Assembly (NCBI RefSeq): GCF_000285555.1
Contig: NZ_HE610999.1
Span: forward strand, 68,821-132,820
From: Kurthia massiliensis
Lineage (GTDB): Bacteria; Bacillota; Bacilli; Bacillales_A; Planococcaceae
Reading direction: 5' to 3'
Length of the DNA stretch: 64,000 bases
Of this stretch, positions 1 to 8,892 are shown in pieces. Numbering within the stretch: the stretch's first letter is position 1; every line of letters starts with the position of its first letter. The notes beneath the pieces are model-generated. The model worked only from the letters and a program-made list of their open reading frames with translations. It had not been told where the DNA came from and made no database searches. The position numbers were made by a program, and so were the translations under genes.

Positions 1-422
1 AAATAGTTTAATGCGTTACGGTGATCTTTTAACGGTTTCGCAAGCATCAGCATAATCACTTTTCCTGTAACACCTGGAATTTCGCCAAATACACCAGCAG
101 ACGCACAATATACAAGACGTTTTACATTCGCTGTTTTCATACCGTCTGCAATGTTGTGACCCATACGTGCTAATGACGCACTTTTCACCGTACCTTTACC
201 TTTCGTCGTACCAAGACATGATACGACCGCTTCATGACCTTCGATTGCTTGTGCGACTTGTTCAGCGTTAAACGCGTCACCTTGAATGACATGAACACCT
301 TCTGTCGTTACTTTCGACGGTGTACGTACGAAAACGCTTACTTCATGCCCTGCTTCTACTGCTTGCGCGACAAATTCACGTCCGACGCCACCTGTTGCAC
401 CAAAGACGATTAATTTCATCAT
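1..422 (-). CDS. NAD(P)-binding (NmrA/SDR-like) oxidoreductase, 3' part outside window
   Basis: Reading leftward from ATG 422 (a second ATG is at 419), the protein begins MMKLIVFGATGGVGREF, a Rossmann nucleotide-binding motif (GATGGVG at residues 8-14). It continues for 140 codons and is cut by the window edge. An AGGGGG ribosome binding site lies about 6 bases upstream. Later segments (VSCLGTTKGKG; RLVYCASAGVFG) fit atypical short-chain dehydrogenases of the NmrA/YwnB type, which are cytoplasmic and often redox sensors or reductases of unknown substrate. Substrate cannot be told. Monocistronic as far as seen. Confidence 0.8.
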   Translation of the reverse strand, partial: MMKLIVFGATGGVGREFVAQAVEAGHEVSVFVRTPSKVTTEGVHVIQGDAFNAEQVAQAIEGHEAVVSCLGTTKGKGTVKSASLARMGHNIADGMKTANVKRLVYCASAGVFGEIPGVTGKVIMLMLAKPLKDHRNALNY

Positions 423-556
423 TGTAACCCCCTTGCACTTTTCTAAAGTATAATAAGTTTTATGTATAGATACGAATAATTCCTATAGGACGTAGCGTTT
501 TAGATTTTGACAATTCGGGCATACTGTATGAAATACAACGCTAAAGGAGTGCTTCT

Positions 557-790
557 ATGAAAAAGCTATTGGTATTGTTCACTTTTTCATTGTTGTCATT
601 GGAAAGTTAGCCTCTCACTTATTAGTACCATTAAAAATTAATGAAAGCACTATTTAAGAAGAAAATTGGCACAAGAACTTATAAAGAGGTGCTCAAAATC
701 GAGTATGATTACGGCCAGGGATCAAAAAGCCACATGTACCTCGCTAAACATCACGGGATTATTCTCTCAAAAATGATTGACGAAATATAG
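557..790 (+). pseudogene. remnant of a small secreted or lipoprotein gene
   Basis: After an AAAGGAG site, ATG 557 starts a signal-like peptide (MKKLLVLFTFSLLSLES) that stops after 17 codons. A second short frame, 641-790 (49 codons), ends with a hydrophilic segment containing EYDYGQGSKSHMYLAKHHG. That pattern is typical of the C-terminus of small secreted Bacillales proteins. The start and end look like two pieces of one gene whose middle was lost or shifted. No family is assigned; the pseudogene reading is an inference. Confidence 0.35.
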
Positions 791-830
791 TTTAAAGTAA
801 TCAATTACACGAAACGTTAAATAGACCTGA

Positions 831-857
831 GAAACATCACGTAAAGTGGTGTTTTTT
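831..857 (+). terminator. intrinsic terminator-like hairpin
   Basis: AACATCAC and GTGGTGTT arms (with G-T pairs) enclose a short loop and are followed by T6. It closes the decayed gene upstream. Confidence 0.5.
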
Positions 858-1007
858 CATTAAACATGACTTTTGTGTGATCTCCTTCACATTTCGTACA
901 CAAATTATTCATTTAATTCTAATTTATTGTTAATTTAAACCATTTAAATATTTTATAATACATATATTAGTATAAAAGTAATGCAATGAGGAGAGTAGAG
1001 ATTTAAC

Positions 1008-1568
1008 ATGGGATTTACACAACCACACTTTAAACATACGTCTATCGAAAAAAATACGAAGTCAACATTCGATGTGCATGTCTATATTTTTGAAGAGAAT
1101 TATCGTCAATTACTGCGTGTGTTAAACTTCTACACACTCAATCCAGAAGCACCACGTTATCCATATGGAAACGACCAACATGCGCAATTTGAATTATTTT
1201 TATTAGAACTCGCACGCCTTGCAAGTAATTACTTTTTCGCAGCAAAAAGTTTAAATCAATACATCGCGCGATATCAACCAGAGGCTGTAACATTACTGCA
1301 GCACCCAGTCGGATACTTTGTGAAAGACTTGCAATCGTTCACATTAGAATATACATTACCCATCGTCTTAGAAGCGTCGCAAACATCTTCATCTGTGCCA
1401 GCAATCTATTTCGATAAAAAGCGTTTAATGGAGTGGCCTCATTGGCAGCCTGAAGCGCGTCAGTTTTTAGAAACACAAGATGACTATTTTGACGTACAAG
1501 ACGTCATTAATTTATATGCGACATTAACGTTAGATGCCCAAATGACATTTCAAGATTTAAAATCATAA
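1008..1568 (+). CDS. hypothetical protein, 186 aa
   Basis: ATG 1008 follows a GAGGAGAG-type ribosome binding site in an AT-rich leader (860-1000) that probably carries the promoter. The protein is soluble, without signal peptide or membrane segment, and rich in aromatic residues and leucine. I do not recognise the family. It lies 68 bases before thioredoxin trxA on the same strand with no terminator between, so the two may be co-transcribed. Confidence 0.6.
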   Translation: MGFTQPHFKHTSIEKNTKSTFDVHVYIFEENYRQLLRVLNFYTLNPEAPRYPYGNDQHAQFELFLLELARLASNYFFAAKSLNQYIARYQPEAVTLLQHPVGYFVKDLQSFTLEYTLPIVLEASQTSSSVPAIYFDKKRLMEWPHWQPEARQFLETQDDYFDVQDVINLYATLTLDAQMTFQDLKS

Positions 1569-1636
1569 GCATATGTATTTACTCATCATTGTCGTTGCGG
1601 TATGTTAGAGCTATTAGAACTAAAGGAGTTTTCAAC

Positions 1637-1945
1637 ATGGCAATTACAAACGCAACCGATCAAACGTTTTATCAAGAAACAAAATCAGGTCTAGTACTCG
1701 TTGACTTTTGGGCAACATGGTGTGGCCCTTGCAAAATGTTAGCACCTGTTTTAGATGAGTTGGCTCAAGAAATAGATGTACCTATCGTCAAAGTAGAAGT
1801 AGAAGAAAATCCCGCAACAGCGGAAGAATACGGCATTATGTCTGTACCATCTTTACTTTTATTTAAAGACGGAGAAGTTGTCGCAAAAACTGGCGGCTAT
1901 CAACCGAAAGAATTGTTAGAAGAATTTATTAACACGTATCGTTAA
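1637..1945 (+). CDS. trxA: thioredoxin (first of two copies)
   Basis: 102-aa cytoplasmic thioredoxin that reduces protein disulfides and is itself reduced by thioredoxin reductase. The active site WCGPCK is at residues about 28-33 within FWATWCGPCKMLAPV; the cis-Pro loop is SVPSLLLF. Start ATG 1637 is chosen because AAAGGAG lies 8 bases upstream; a longer frame from 1589 has no such site. It is about 87 percent identical by eye (13 differences in 102) to the thioredoxin at 23072-23380, so this is a duplicated gene. Confidence 0.93.
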   Translation: MAITNATDQTFYQETKSGLVLVDFWATWCGPCKMLAPVLDELAQEIDVPIVKVEVEENPATAEEYGIMSVPSLLLFKDGEVVAKTGGYQPKELLEEFINTYR

Positions 1946-1950
1946 TAGAC

Positions 1951-1986
1951 AAAACGCGAAGTCGCCCCGTGCGATTTCGCGTTTTT
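1951..1986. terminator. bidirectional terminator after trxA
   Basis: Arms AAAACGCGAAGTCGC and GCGATTTCGCGTTTT enclose CCCGT. It has A and T runs on either side, so it serves trxA and the convergent gene at 1989. Confidence 0.85.
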
Positions 1987-1988
1987 CA

Positions 1989-2441
1989 TTAAATTAATTT
2001 TTTGAGTGGTTTCGTTGCTAAACATAATACATCATTAACCGCTTGATCATACAATTTCCGGTTGTATGACGTAAGCAATCGCCGTTGTCTTTTCTCTTCA
2101 CTTTTATTATCAAGGCGGAAGTTTAGCATACTTAAAATTAATTGCACTAACTCTTCAGGTGACGTGTGCTGTAAATAGCGCAGTTCTTGCCATTTCATTT
2201 GCTGCATCGCCTGTGTAATCGTAGGCATCGTCGCATAGATGTCTGGAATTTCGTAGTAATATGCATTATGTTTCAGTTGATCGAATTGTGGTGGCGCCGA
2301 CTTTTTCCAAAGATGTGCAAAGTTGATCGTATTCGCACAAAACTCATCGATAAGTTGTAGCCAAATTGTTTTCAATTCGGACATCGTACAACTATGTAAA
2401 CCTAGTTGAACTTGTTCCAGTAGTTTCTCACGCTTCATCAT
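1989..2441 (-). CDS. hypothetical protein, 150 aa
   Basis: Starts at ATG 2441 (or the adjacent ATG 2438) after TGGAGTG. Soluble, mainly helical by composition, with a basic patch KSEEKRQRRLLTSYNRKLYD near residues 113-132 and no recognised domain. It is convergent with trxA and shares the terminator at 1951-1986. Function unknown. Confidence 0.6.
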   Translation of the reverse strand: MMKREKLLEQVQLGLHSCTMSELKTIWLQLIDEFCANTINFAHLWKKSAPPQFDQLKHNAYYYEIPDIYATMPTITQAMQQMKWQELRYLQHTSPEELVQLILSMLNFRLDNKSEEKRQRRLLTSYNRKLYDQAVNDVLCLATKPLKKLI

Positions 2442-2467
2442 GACACTCCATTCTTGTCGTTTAACGA

Positions 2468-2502
2468 CAACAGCGCCTCTTCACAGGGAAAAGGCGCTGT
2501 TG
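2468..2502. repeat. inverted repeat
   Basis: CAACAGCGCCT and AGGCGCTGTTG are perfect 11-bp arms around a 13-base loop. A CTTTTG tail makes it a weak rightward terminator, but no plus-strand gene ends here; it lies just upstream of the minus-strand gene at 1989-2441. Confidence 0.6.
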
Positions 2503-2846
2503 CTTTTGTGATAGAGGTTTAGTATGCGGTAAGGGATTTACCGTTAACAAATTACATTGGGCATGTTATACGTACCAGTGCCCACTGGTTAGGCATATAA
2601 AAATAGGGATTTGACTAGCATATCACTTGAGAAAATGTTTCCGCTTCATATTCTACAAATGGCGATGATTTTTCTCCATTCAAAAATCATTTTCGCTAGT
2701 TCTCCATCATATTAACTCATTTTTTCTGCTTTGTGTAGCATTTTTTGTAAATTAGTGCTCTTGATGTATAATTATTTTCATCTTTAATGCTATTTACTTA
2801 AAATCTATATTTTATTTTGTCGGGTTATTTTTGACATAAAAAAAAT
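2503..2846. other. AT-rich intergenic region
   Basis: Contains no frame with coding character on either strand and no clear hairpin. It lies downstream of the broken SH3b gene. Confidence 0.5.
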
Positions 2847-3182
2847 TTATCCTGCATATGGAAGACTAACATTTTTCCCTGAAATGTAAGACGTTTTTCC
2901 TTTGTATTTAAACATGAACCAAACATCTGAATCCGTTCTGCTTTCATATACACGAAGTACAGTAATACGTGTTCCTTTTTTCAACACGCCACGTACTTTA
3001 TATTGTTTACCTGTTCCGGCACGAACGTTAGAGTTTCTTTGTACAATACCTGTCGTACGTGCTGGATAACTATCGTATTTAGATTTCGCACTTACTTTTA
3101 CTGGCTCCTATACTGGAGTTGCTGCGAATGTACTTAGTGCTAATGTTGAAGCTAATACAGCTTTTAACATATTTTTCATCAT
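2847..3182 (-). pseudogene. secreted SH3b-domain protein interrupted by an amber codon
   Basis: Translated leftward from ATGATG at 3182-3177 (AGAAGG upstream), the frame gives a signal peptide (MMKNMLKAVLASTLALSTFA), then TAG at 3108-3110. It continues in the same frame to TAA at 2847-2849. The 87 codons after the stop encode a bacterial SH3-type domain: TTGIVQRNSNVRAGTGKQYK, then KKGTRITV, and KYKGKTSYISGKNV near the end. SH3b domains bind cell-wall peptides. Only one substitution (for example CAG or TAT to TAG) separates this from an intact 111-aa protein. Confidence 0.8.
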
Positions 3183-3286
3183 AAAAACCTTCTTTCATCG
3201 ACTTTATATTTAACACTAACAGTTAAGTACGTCATTGAACATCGCATATTTATGTGGAATTTAATAAGAAAATATGAACGGCACTT

Positions 3287-3706
3287 TTAATTCTCTTCAT
3301 TCAATTGTTTCATCATTTCCTCACCTGAAAAATATAAACCATCGTCTCCTTCTACAGCTTCCGACTTATTGAAAGAAATCGTGCCAACATTGTTAAACGT
3401 CATCGTCAGTACTTCCCAATCGTCTACTTTCAACAGTCGTTTTGACGCTTTTTCATATGTTTGAACTGCTACTGCGCGATGATTGATTTTCGTCTGGGGG
3501 GTCAGTTTAACTTCACTATATATTTCATTACCTTCATTTCGATACGTGATGAGCTCATCTTTTTGTCGTAAAGATTGCTCAATCATTTGCTGCATGTCTG
3601 CATCATTCGTCGTTTGTTCAGTCTGTTCATTTATTGCATCCTCGTTATTTCCACATGCCACTAATAATCCAGTTGCGATGACGACAGCACCTAACCATTT
3701 TTTCAT
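3287..3706 (-). CDS. small lipoprotein of unknown function
   Basis: Start ATG 3706 is chosen because GAGGTG lies 7 bases upstream; a GTG at 3715 would overlap that site. The 139-aa product begins MKKWLGAVVIATGLLVACGN, a lipoprotein signal with lipobox LVAC, so Cys-18 should be lipidated and the protein anchored outside the membrane. The acidic Gln/Asn-rich linker (about 20-45) is followed by a small mixed domain. Lipoproteins of this shape are common in Bacillales, but I do not recognise the domain. Confidence 0.75.
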   Translation of the reverse strand: MKKWLGAVVIATGLLVACGNNEDAINEQTEQTTNDADMQQMIEQSLRQKDELITYRNEGNEIYSEVKLTPQTKINHRAVAVQTYEKASKRLLKVDDWEVLTMTFNNVGTISFNKSEAVEGDDGLYFSGEEMMKQLNEEN

Positions 3707-3755
3707 TGTATTCACCTCAATATGTATTATGTGTTATATGTAAAATCATGTAAAT

Positions 3756-3781
3756 AAAAAGACTATACACAATGTATAGTC
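3756..3781 (-). terminator. terminator of the LysR gene
   Basis: GACTATAC and GTATAGTC arms; read leftward the hairpin is followed by T5. It sits 34 bases past the LysR stop codon. Confidence 0.7.
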
Positions 3782-3814
3782 TGTAAATTTGTAAACATAT
3801 ATACTTATTTACTT

Positions 3815-4699
3815 TTAGTGAAATCGATGAAAATAATGAATTAATTGCTCTTTCATTTCCCGTACGACGGCGGTTTCAACGACTTCTTTATTCCAACAAA
3901 TCCCGATTTGACGCTCGGCCTTTTTTCCTTCAATCGGGATTTGCACGAGGTCATCAAAAGCTAAATGTTCTAGCTTCGGCAAGAAAGAGATCCCTAAGTT
4001 CGCTGCGACAAAGCTCGCAATCGTCTGTACTTCTTCCCCTTCAAAACTAATCGATGCTTGCACGCCCGCTTCTGCTAATAAATCGTTCGCTAAGTGACGA
4101 AGGGCAAATCCTTCTTTTAATAAAATAAATGTTTCTTCTTTTAGTTCCGATACTTTTAAACTGCTGCGCCCCGCAAGTAGATGCATTTTTGGTAATGTGA
4201 CGAATAATTCTTCTGTCAGGAGTGGTTGCCAATCAATATTTTTTTCTGTCGCAACTGGTGTGGTCATGCAAAGGTCAATAATGCCTTGTGACAATAATGT
4301 TTTCAATGCTTGCGAATTGTTTTGTACTAGCTTCACGCGCACATTCGGATGTGTTTCTTTAAAATGTTTCATAAATAGCGATAAATACGTCGCCCCTACA
4401 GTATGTAGAAATCCTAACGTAACTTCCCCTGTTTCTATACCACTCATTTCAGACAAACGTGTTTTGACCGTTTCCATTTCAAGTACGATTCGATTCGTAC
4501 TTTCTAAAAATAACTCACCAAATTTATTTAAACGAATTGAACGGCCGTTACGATCAAATAATGTTACCCCAAGCTCTTCTTCTATGCGCATAATCGCACG
4601 ACTTAACGCTGGTTGAGATACCGCTAATTTCTCTGCCGCACGTGTCATATGTTCCATTTCTGCTAATACTTTAAAATAATGAAAATGATGCCACTCCAT
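3815..4699 (-). CDS. LysR-family transcriptional regulator
   Basis: 294-aa LTTR. The N-terminal winged helix-turn-helix (residues about 3-60; EHMTRAAEKLAVSQPALSRA) is followed by a LysR substrate-binding domain (about 90-290) with ETGEVTLGFLHTVGATYL at its start. LTTRs usually act on a divergent neighbour; here that is the carboxylesterase starting at 4938, separated by 238 bp. The effector cannot be told. Full length for the family. Confidence 0.9.
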   Translation of the reverse strand: MEWHHFHYFKVLAEMEHMTRAAEKLAVSQPALSRAIMRIEEELGVTLFDRNGRSIRLNKFGELFLESTNRIVLEMETVKTRLSEMSGIETGEVTLGFLHTVGATYLSLFMKHFKETHPNVRVKLVQNNSQALKTLLSQGIIDLCMTTPVATEKNIDWQPLLTEELFVTLPKMHLLAGRSSLKVSELKEETFILLKEGFALRHLANDLLAEAGVQASISFEGEEVQTIASFVAANLGISFLPKLEHLAFDDLVQIPIEGKKAERQIGICWNKEVVETAVVREMKEQLIHYFHRFH

Positions 4700-4937
4700 T
4701 ATTTATCGTCACCCCTTAAATACATATACTTTCTTCTATACTAAAATCATATACTAAATAAAGCGTTTTCATTATGATTTTTACTACTTTCACTTAAGAC
4801 GACACATAGATACACGATTTTCTCGTTTAGACTAGAAAAAGATGCTGATGTATGTTGTGCATCATTTTTAAATTTAGAATGCATTATACGTCTATTTCAT
4901 CATATGCTACGCTATTTATAGAAAAGAGGTCAACAAT

Positions 4938-5681
4938 ATGAATGTAAAACAACCAATGCCGATTCATTTACGTGGCGGTGACCGTGCCGTCTTACTACTA
5001 CATAGCTTTACAGGGACTGCCAATGAAATGAAACGGCTCGCTACGCATTTACATCAAGAAAAGTTCACATGCTTTGCACCTATTTATAAAGGTCATGGTG
5101 CGCCACCGACAACATTTTATGAATATGGTGTGGAGGACTGGCTACAGTCAGCAAAAGAAGGCTATTTATTTTTACAACGTCAAGGCTATAAACATATCGC
5201 TATTGTTGGGCAATCACTTGGTGGCGTCTTCGCATTAAGACTCGCTCAAATATTCAGCCCAGCAGCAATTATGACGATGTCTTCACCGATTGTCGAACGT
5301 GAGCTGACAAGTTTAGCATCACGTGTTGAAGCGTATACACGTTATTACTTGAAATTGAATGCCTTTGCTGAACCCGAAACATTTATTGATACATATTTCC
5401 CGCGTCCTGTTAAAAAATTACATGCCCTACAGCAATGTATTACACAAACCGCTCCGATACTATCCGATATTACGACACCTGCCCTCATTCTTGCGGGGGA
5501 AGCAGATGCACCGGTTTATCAACAAAGTGCAAAAATGATTTATGATCAGTTGGCGAGTACGAGGAAAATACATAAAACATATGCCGATGCCAAACATTTA
5601 TTAACGTTAGAACGACAATCGACACCGATTTTTAGTGATATCACACAATTCCTTAATAACGAAATGCAGAAAAATAAGTAA
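4938..5681 (+). CDS. alpha/beta-hydrolase carboxylesterase (Est30/YvaK type)
   Basis: 247 aa, cytoplasmic. HGxG-like start LLLHSFTGTANEMKRL provides the oxyanion loop; the nucleophile elbow is GQSLGG (Ser about residue 95); the acid is in LAGEADAPV and the His in DAKHLLTL. This matches small Bacillus carboxylesterases that hydrolyse short-chain esters. Start after AAAGAGG. Divergent from the LysR regulator, which may control it. No terminator before the SCP2 gene, but that gene has its own promoter. Confidence 0.85.
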   Translation: MNVKQPMPIHLRGGDRAVLLLHSFTGTANEMKRLATHLHQEKFTCFAPIYKGHGAPPTTFYEYGVEDWLQSAKEGYLFLQRQGYKHIAIVGQSLGGVFALRLAQIFSPAAIMTMSSPIVERELTSLASRVEAYTRYYLKLNAFAEPETFIDTYFPRPVKKLHALQQCITQTAPILSDITTPALILAGEADAPVYQQSAKMIYDQLASTRKIHKTYADAKHLLTLERQSTPIFSDITQFLNNEMQKNK

Positions 5682-5694
5682 TTAAGAGAAAAAT

Positions 5695-5723
5695 TTGTAA
5701 ATGAATGAGAATTCATTTATAGT
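5695..5723 (+). promoter_or_regulatory. promoter with a perfect dyad between -35 and -10
   Basis: -35 TTGTAA (5695-5700), 17-bp spacer, -10 TATAGT (5718-5723). The spacer is filled by a perfect 9-4-9 palindrome, TAAATGAAT-GAGA-ATTCATTTA (5698-5719). A repressor bound there would block polymerase. The SCP2 gene starts 24 bases after the -10. Spacing and symmetry are seen; the identity of the regulator is unknown. Confidence 0.65.
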
Positions 5724-5746
5724 GAAAGAAAAAAGGGGTGTTGATA

Positions 5747-6067
5747 ATGACAAATGCTGCAATGACACAATTTATTGAAAAAATTGATGCAGATGGTGCA
5801 GGATTACGCGGATACAATGCCATCGTACAATTTCATTTTAAAGATACCGACGAAACGTACTACGTCGCATTTGAAGGAGATCATGTGAAATTACTCGACG
5901 ATACACCATCTACAGACTGCGCGATTACAACCTCTAGTAAAAACTTTGAAAAATTGACGACTGGACAATTGAATCCACAAGCGGCCTTTTTAATGGGTAA
6001 ACTCAAATCAACGGGTGATATGAGTCATCTATTAAAACTAAGCGGGATTTTAACGTATTATAACTAA
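5747..6067 (+). CDS. SCP2 sterol-binding domain protein
   Basis: 106 aa, a single SCP-2 lipid-binding domain. Typical C-terminal stretch KLTTGQLNPQAAFLMGKLKS (about 72-91) followed by GDMSHLLKL. Start ATG 5747 is preferred over an upstream frame at 5738 because AAGGGGTG sits just before it. Such stand-alone SCP2 proteins bind acyl-CoA or other hydrophobic ligands in the cytoplasm; the ligand is unknown. Transcribed from the dyad-containing promoter at 5695-5723. Confidence 0.85.
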   Translation: MTNAAMTQFIEKIDADGAGLRGYNAIVQFHFKDTDETYYVAFEGDHVKLLDDTPSTDCAITTSSKNFEKLTTGQLNPQAAFLMGKLKSTGDMSHLLKLSGILTYYN

Positions 6068-6100
6068 AAAAATTGCGTCCAAAGCGGGCGCAATTTTTTT
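6066..6100. terminator. bidirectional terminator
   Basis: AAAAAATTGCGTCC and GGGCGCAATTTTTTT arms around AAAGC, between two convergent genes. Confidence 0.9.
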
Positions 6101-6102
6101 GA

Positions 6103-7281
6103 TTAAAATTCATAATGATAGGCAATTTCATACAATTGAGCTAATTCTTCATCTGTAGGAATACGTGGATGATTTGCTGGACTACCTGAAGCAATCGCAT
6201 CGTGAACCATTTTTGGAATTGCTTCTTTAAAGGCAGCTTCGTTAATACCGTAGCCTTTTAAATTTGGAATATCTAAGCGGCGGCAAAGCGCTTTAATCGC
6301 GACAATGACTTCTCGCGCCGCTTCCGTTTCTGAAAATGCACTCACATTGTCAATAAAATAAGGCGCAAGTGACGCTAATTGCGGAATGCTATCATCAAAC
6401 GAAAATTCTAGCACTGCTGGTAGCAACATCGCATTTGAAATACCGTGTGGGACGTGGAACAACGCCCCAATCGGACGTGACATGCCATGTACGAGTGCGA
6501 CAGATGCATTTGAAAATGACATACCCGCCTGTAAAGAGCCGAGCGCCATCGCTTCACGTGCTGCGACATCACTTCCATTTTCATACGCTGCGACAAGATT
6601 TCCTGTAATGAGTTGTGCCGCAGAATGTGCTAATTGCGCTGAAAACGGATGCGATTTTCGTGACAATAAACTTTCAATCGCGTGGCTCAGGGCATCAACT
6701 CCTGTAGCTGCTGTAATATGGCGCGGTGACGTCAATGTTAACTGTGCATCAACGAGGGCCACAGTCGGCATAAAAGCAGGATCTTTAATCATCATTTTAA
6801 TATCTTTAGCGCTATTTGTAATCACTGTCGCGTCCGTCGCTTCACTACCTGTGCCGGCAGTTGTCGGAATCGCAATGTGCGGTACACCACTTTCGGTAAT
6901 CGCCGTTGCACCATTCATATAATCACCGATGTAGCCTCTATTCGTTGCAACGATTGAAATCGCTTTTGCTGTATCTATACAACTACCGCCACCGATGGAA
7001 ATAATGACGTTACATTCATGTTGTTGCAGTAACGCAAGCCCTTCGTCTACATAAATATCGAGTGGTTCAGACGTAATACCGGTATACGTTACAGCAGGCA
7101 CGCCCGCAAACGTCACACATTTCTCGACAATTCCGAGGTCTTCCATAATGGGGTCGCTTACGATTAACGCTTTCGTACCAAGTTTTTTCACATGTTGTGC
7201 AAGCGTTTCAAAAGAGCCACTCCCATAAACGATTGTTGCGGGTGAATGTACGGTGTGAACCATCGTTTGATGACGAATCAT
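6103..7281 (-). CDS. iron-containing (group III) alcohol dehydrogenase
   Basis: 392 aa. NAD-binding ISIGGGSCIDTAKAI (about 95-109) and metal-binding segments GVDALSHAIE and MSRPIGALFHVPHG are the hallmark of Fe-dependent alcohol dehydrogenases; TAGTGSEAT is also conserved. It reduces an aldehyde or oxidises an alcohol with NAD(H). It lies 10 bases downstream of the semialdehyde dehydrogenase gene with its AGGAGG site in the gap, so the two are one operon. A hydroxyacid to malonate- or methylmalonate-semialdehyde step would fit the pair, by inference. Confidence 0.9.
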   Translation of the reverse strand: MIRHQTMVHTVHSPATIVYGSGSFETLAQHVKKLGTKALIVSDPIMEDLGIVEKCVTFAGVPAVTYTGITSEPLDIYVDEGLALLQQHECNVIISIGGGSCIDTAKAISIVATNRGYIGDYMNGATAITESGVPHIAIPTTAGTGSEATDATVITNSAKDIKMMIKDPAFMPTVALVDAQLTLTSPRHITAATGVDALSHAIESLLSRKSHPFSAQLAHSAAQLITGNLVAAYENGSDVAAREAMALGSLQAGMSFSNASVALVHGMSRPIGALFHVPHGISNAMLLPAVLEFSFDDSIPQLASLAPYFIDNVSAFSETEAAREVIVAIKALCRRLDIPNLKGYGINEAAFKEAIPKMVHDAIASGSPANHPRIPTDEELAQLYEIAYHYEF

Positions 7282-7291
7282 AAAATCCCTC

Positions 7292-8806
7292 CTAGTCGTT
7301 ACTTGGAAAAGCGAATGCCGATGTACTCGTGCTATTCGGTGCTACCCAACGTTCTGAAACCGTTTTTGTTTTCGTGAAGAAACGTGCTTGGTCAGGTCCA
7401 AACATATGCCCTTCACCAAATCGAGAACCTTTAAATCCAGCGAAGTTGTGGTAACCTACTGGAATTGGAATCGGCACGTTAACACCGACCATTCCGACAT
7501 CGATTTCTGTCGTAAACTTGCGCGATGCATAGCCATCGTTCGTAAAAATTGTCACGCCATTACCGAGTTCATGTTTATTAATTAAGGCAATCGCTTCATC
7601 TAATGAATCGACGCGCACGACATTACGTACTGGTCCGAAAATTTCTTGTTCATACACTTTCATGCCTGGCTTCACATCGTCAAATAACGTTGGGCCTACG
7701 TAAAAACCATCTGATTGTTGCGCGATTGGTAGCGCGCGTCCATCGCAGACAACTTTTGCGCCTTCGCGTTCACCTTCTGCAATCACATCAAGTACCATTT
7801 GCTTCGCTTGTGGCGAAATAACTGGTCCGAAATCTGTATCTATCTCCTCATAAGAACCTACTTTTAACGATGCAGTCTTTTCTTTCAAAATTTCAACAAG
7901 TTTATCCGCTGTCTCTTTACCAACGGGCATAATCGTTGAAATGGCCATACAACGTTGTGACGCCGCACCATAAGCCGCACCGATAAAAGCGTCTGCGACT
8001 TGTTCTAAGTCTGCATCGGGCATAACGACCATATTATTTTTACCGCCGCCAAGTGCTGTCACACGTTTACCGTATTTTGCGCCTGTTTCGTAAATGTATT
8101 TTGCAACAGGTGTTGAACCGACGAATGAAATCGCTTGTACCGTTTCATTTTCTAACAGTTCATTTACGACATCTTTGTCCCCATTAATAACGGTCCAAAT
8201 GCCGTCTGGCAAACCTGCTTCACGCCACAATTCACTCACGAATGCGGCGGTCATCGGAACTTTTTCAGATGCTTTTAAAATAACTGCATTACCGACTGCT
8301 AACGCCATACTCGTTTGTGCAAGCGGCACCATAATTGGAAAGTTAAACGGTGAAATCGCTGCGACAACGCCAAGCGGATATTTAGCGGAATAGGCATTAA
8401 TATCGCCACCGACATTCACCGAGTACTCCCCTTTTACTAAATGAGGGGCGCCGATCGCTAAATCTAAGGATTCCACACCACGCGTCACTTCTCCTCGTGC
8501 GTCTTCATACGTTTTACCACTTTCACGACAAATGACTTCTAGTAACTCATCGATACGAGACATGAGTAAATTGCGGAACTTCATCACAACTTGTGCGCGT
8601 TTTGCGACAGACGTATCACGCCATGCTGGAAATGCCGCTTTTGCTAATGCAATCGCTTCACGTGTTTCTTCTACTGTCGCAAATGGTACATGTGCAATGA
8701 CTTCTCCTGTCGTCGGATTATATACATCTCCGAACTTACCACTCTTCCCTGCTACTTGTTTACCACCGATAAAATGCGTTAACGTTTGAATCCCTGTTGC
8801 TTCCAT
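7292..8806 (-). CDS. mmsA: CoA-acylating (methyl)malonate-semialdehyde dehydrogenase
   Basis: 504 aa aldehyde dehydrogenase of the MmsA/IolA family, which converts malonate or methylmalonate semialdehyde plus CoA and NAD to acetyl- or propionyl-CoA with CO2 release. Seen: ISPFNFPIMVP early, SFVGSTPVAKYIYE, LGGGKNNMVV (the usual catalytic Glu position lacks Glu, as in CoA-acylating members) and the catalytic Cys in SQRCMAIS (about residue 283). First gene of the operon with the Fe-ADH; divergent from a TetR gene, with a 12-bp palindrome between. Confidence 0.9.
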   Translation of the reverse strand: MEATGIQTLTHFIGGKQVAGKSGKFGDVYNPTTGEVIAHVPFATVEETREAIALAKAAFPAWRDTSVAKRAQVVMKFRNLLMSRIDELLEVICRESGKTYEDARGEVTRGVESLDLAIGAPHLVKGEYSVNVGGDINAYSAKYPLGVVAAISPFNFPIMVPLAQTSMALAVGNAVILKASEKVPMTAAFVSELWREAGLPDGIWTVINGDKDVVNELLENETVQAISFVGSTPVAKYIYETGAKYGKRVTALGGGKNNMVVMPDADLEQVADAFIGAAYGAASQRCMAISTIMPVGKETADKLVEILKEKTASLKVGSYEEIDTDFGPVISPQAKQMVLDVIAEGEREGAKVVCDGRALPIAQQSDGFYVGPTLFDDVKPGMKVYEQEIFGPVRNVVRVDSLDEAIALINKHELGNGVTIFTNDGYASRKFTTEIDVGMVGVNVPIPIPVGYHNFAGFKGSRFGEGHMFGPDQARFFTKTKTVSERWVAPNSTSTSAFAFPSND

Positions 8807-8880
8807 GCTTACCCCTCCATTTTTTAAAAATTCAGATATTACTAGTCAATACGCGGCGAAATTGTTTATAATCATTTCAC

Positions 8881-8892
8881 TGACCGCGGTCA
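8881..8892. promoter_or_regulatory. candidate TetR operator TGACCGCGGTCA
   Basis: Perfect 12-bp palindrome, GC-rich in an otherwise AT-rich intergenic region (8807-8946). It lies between the divergent mmsA and tetR starts, 75 bases from mmsA and 55 from tetR. Position and symmetry suggest the TetR protein represses both directions. Confidence 0.6.
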
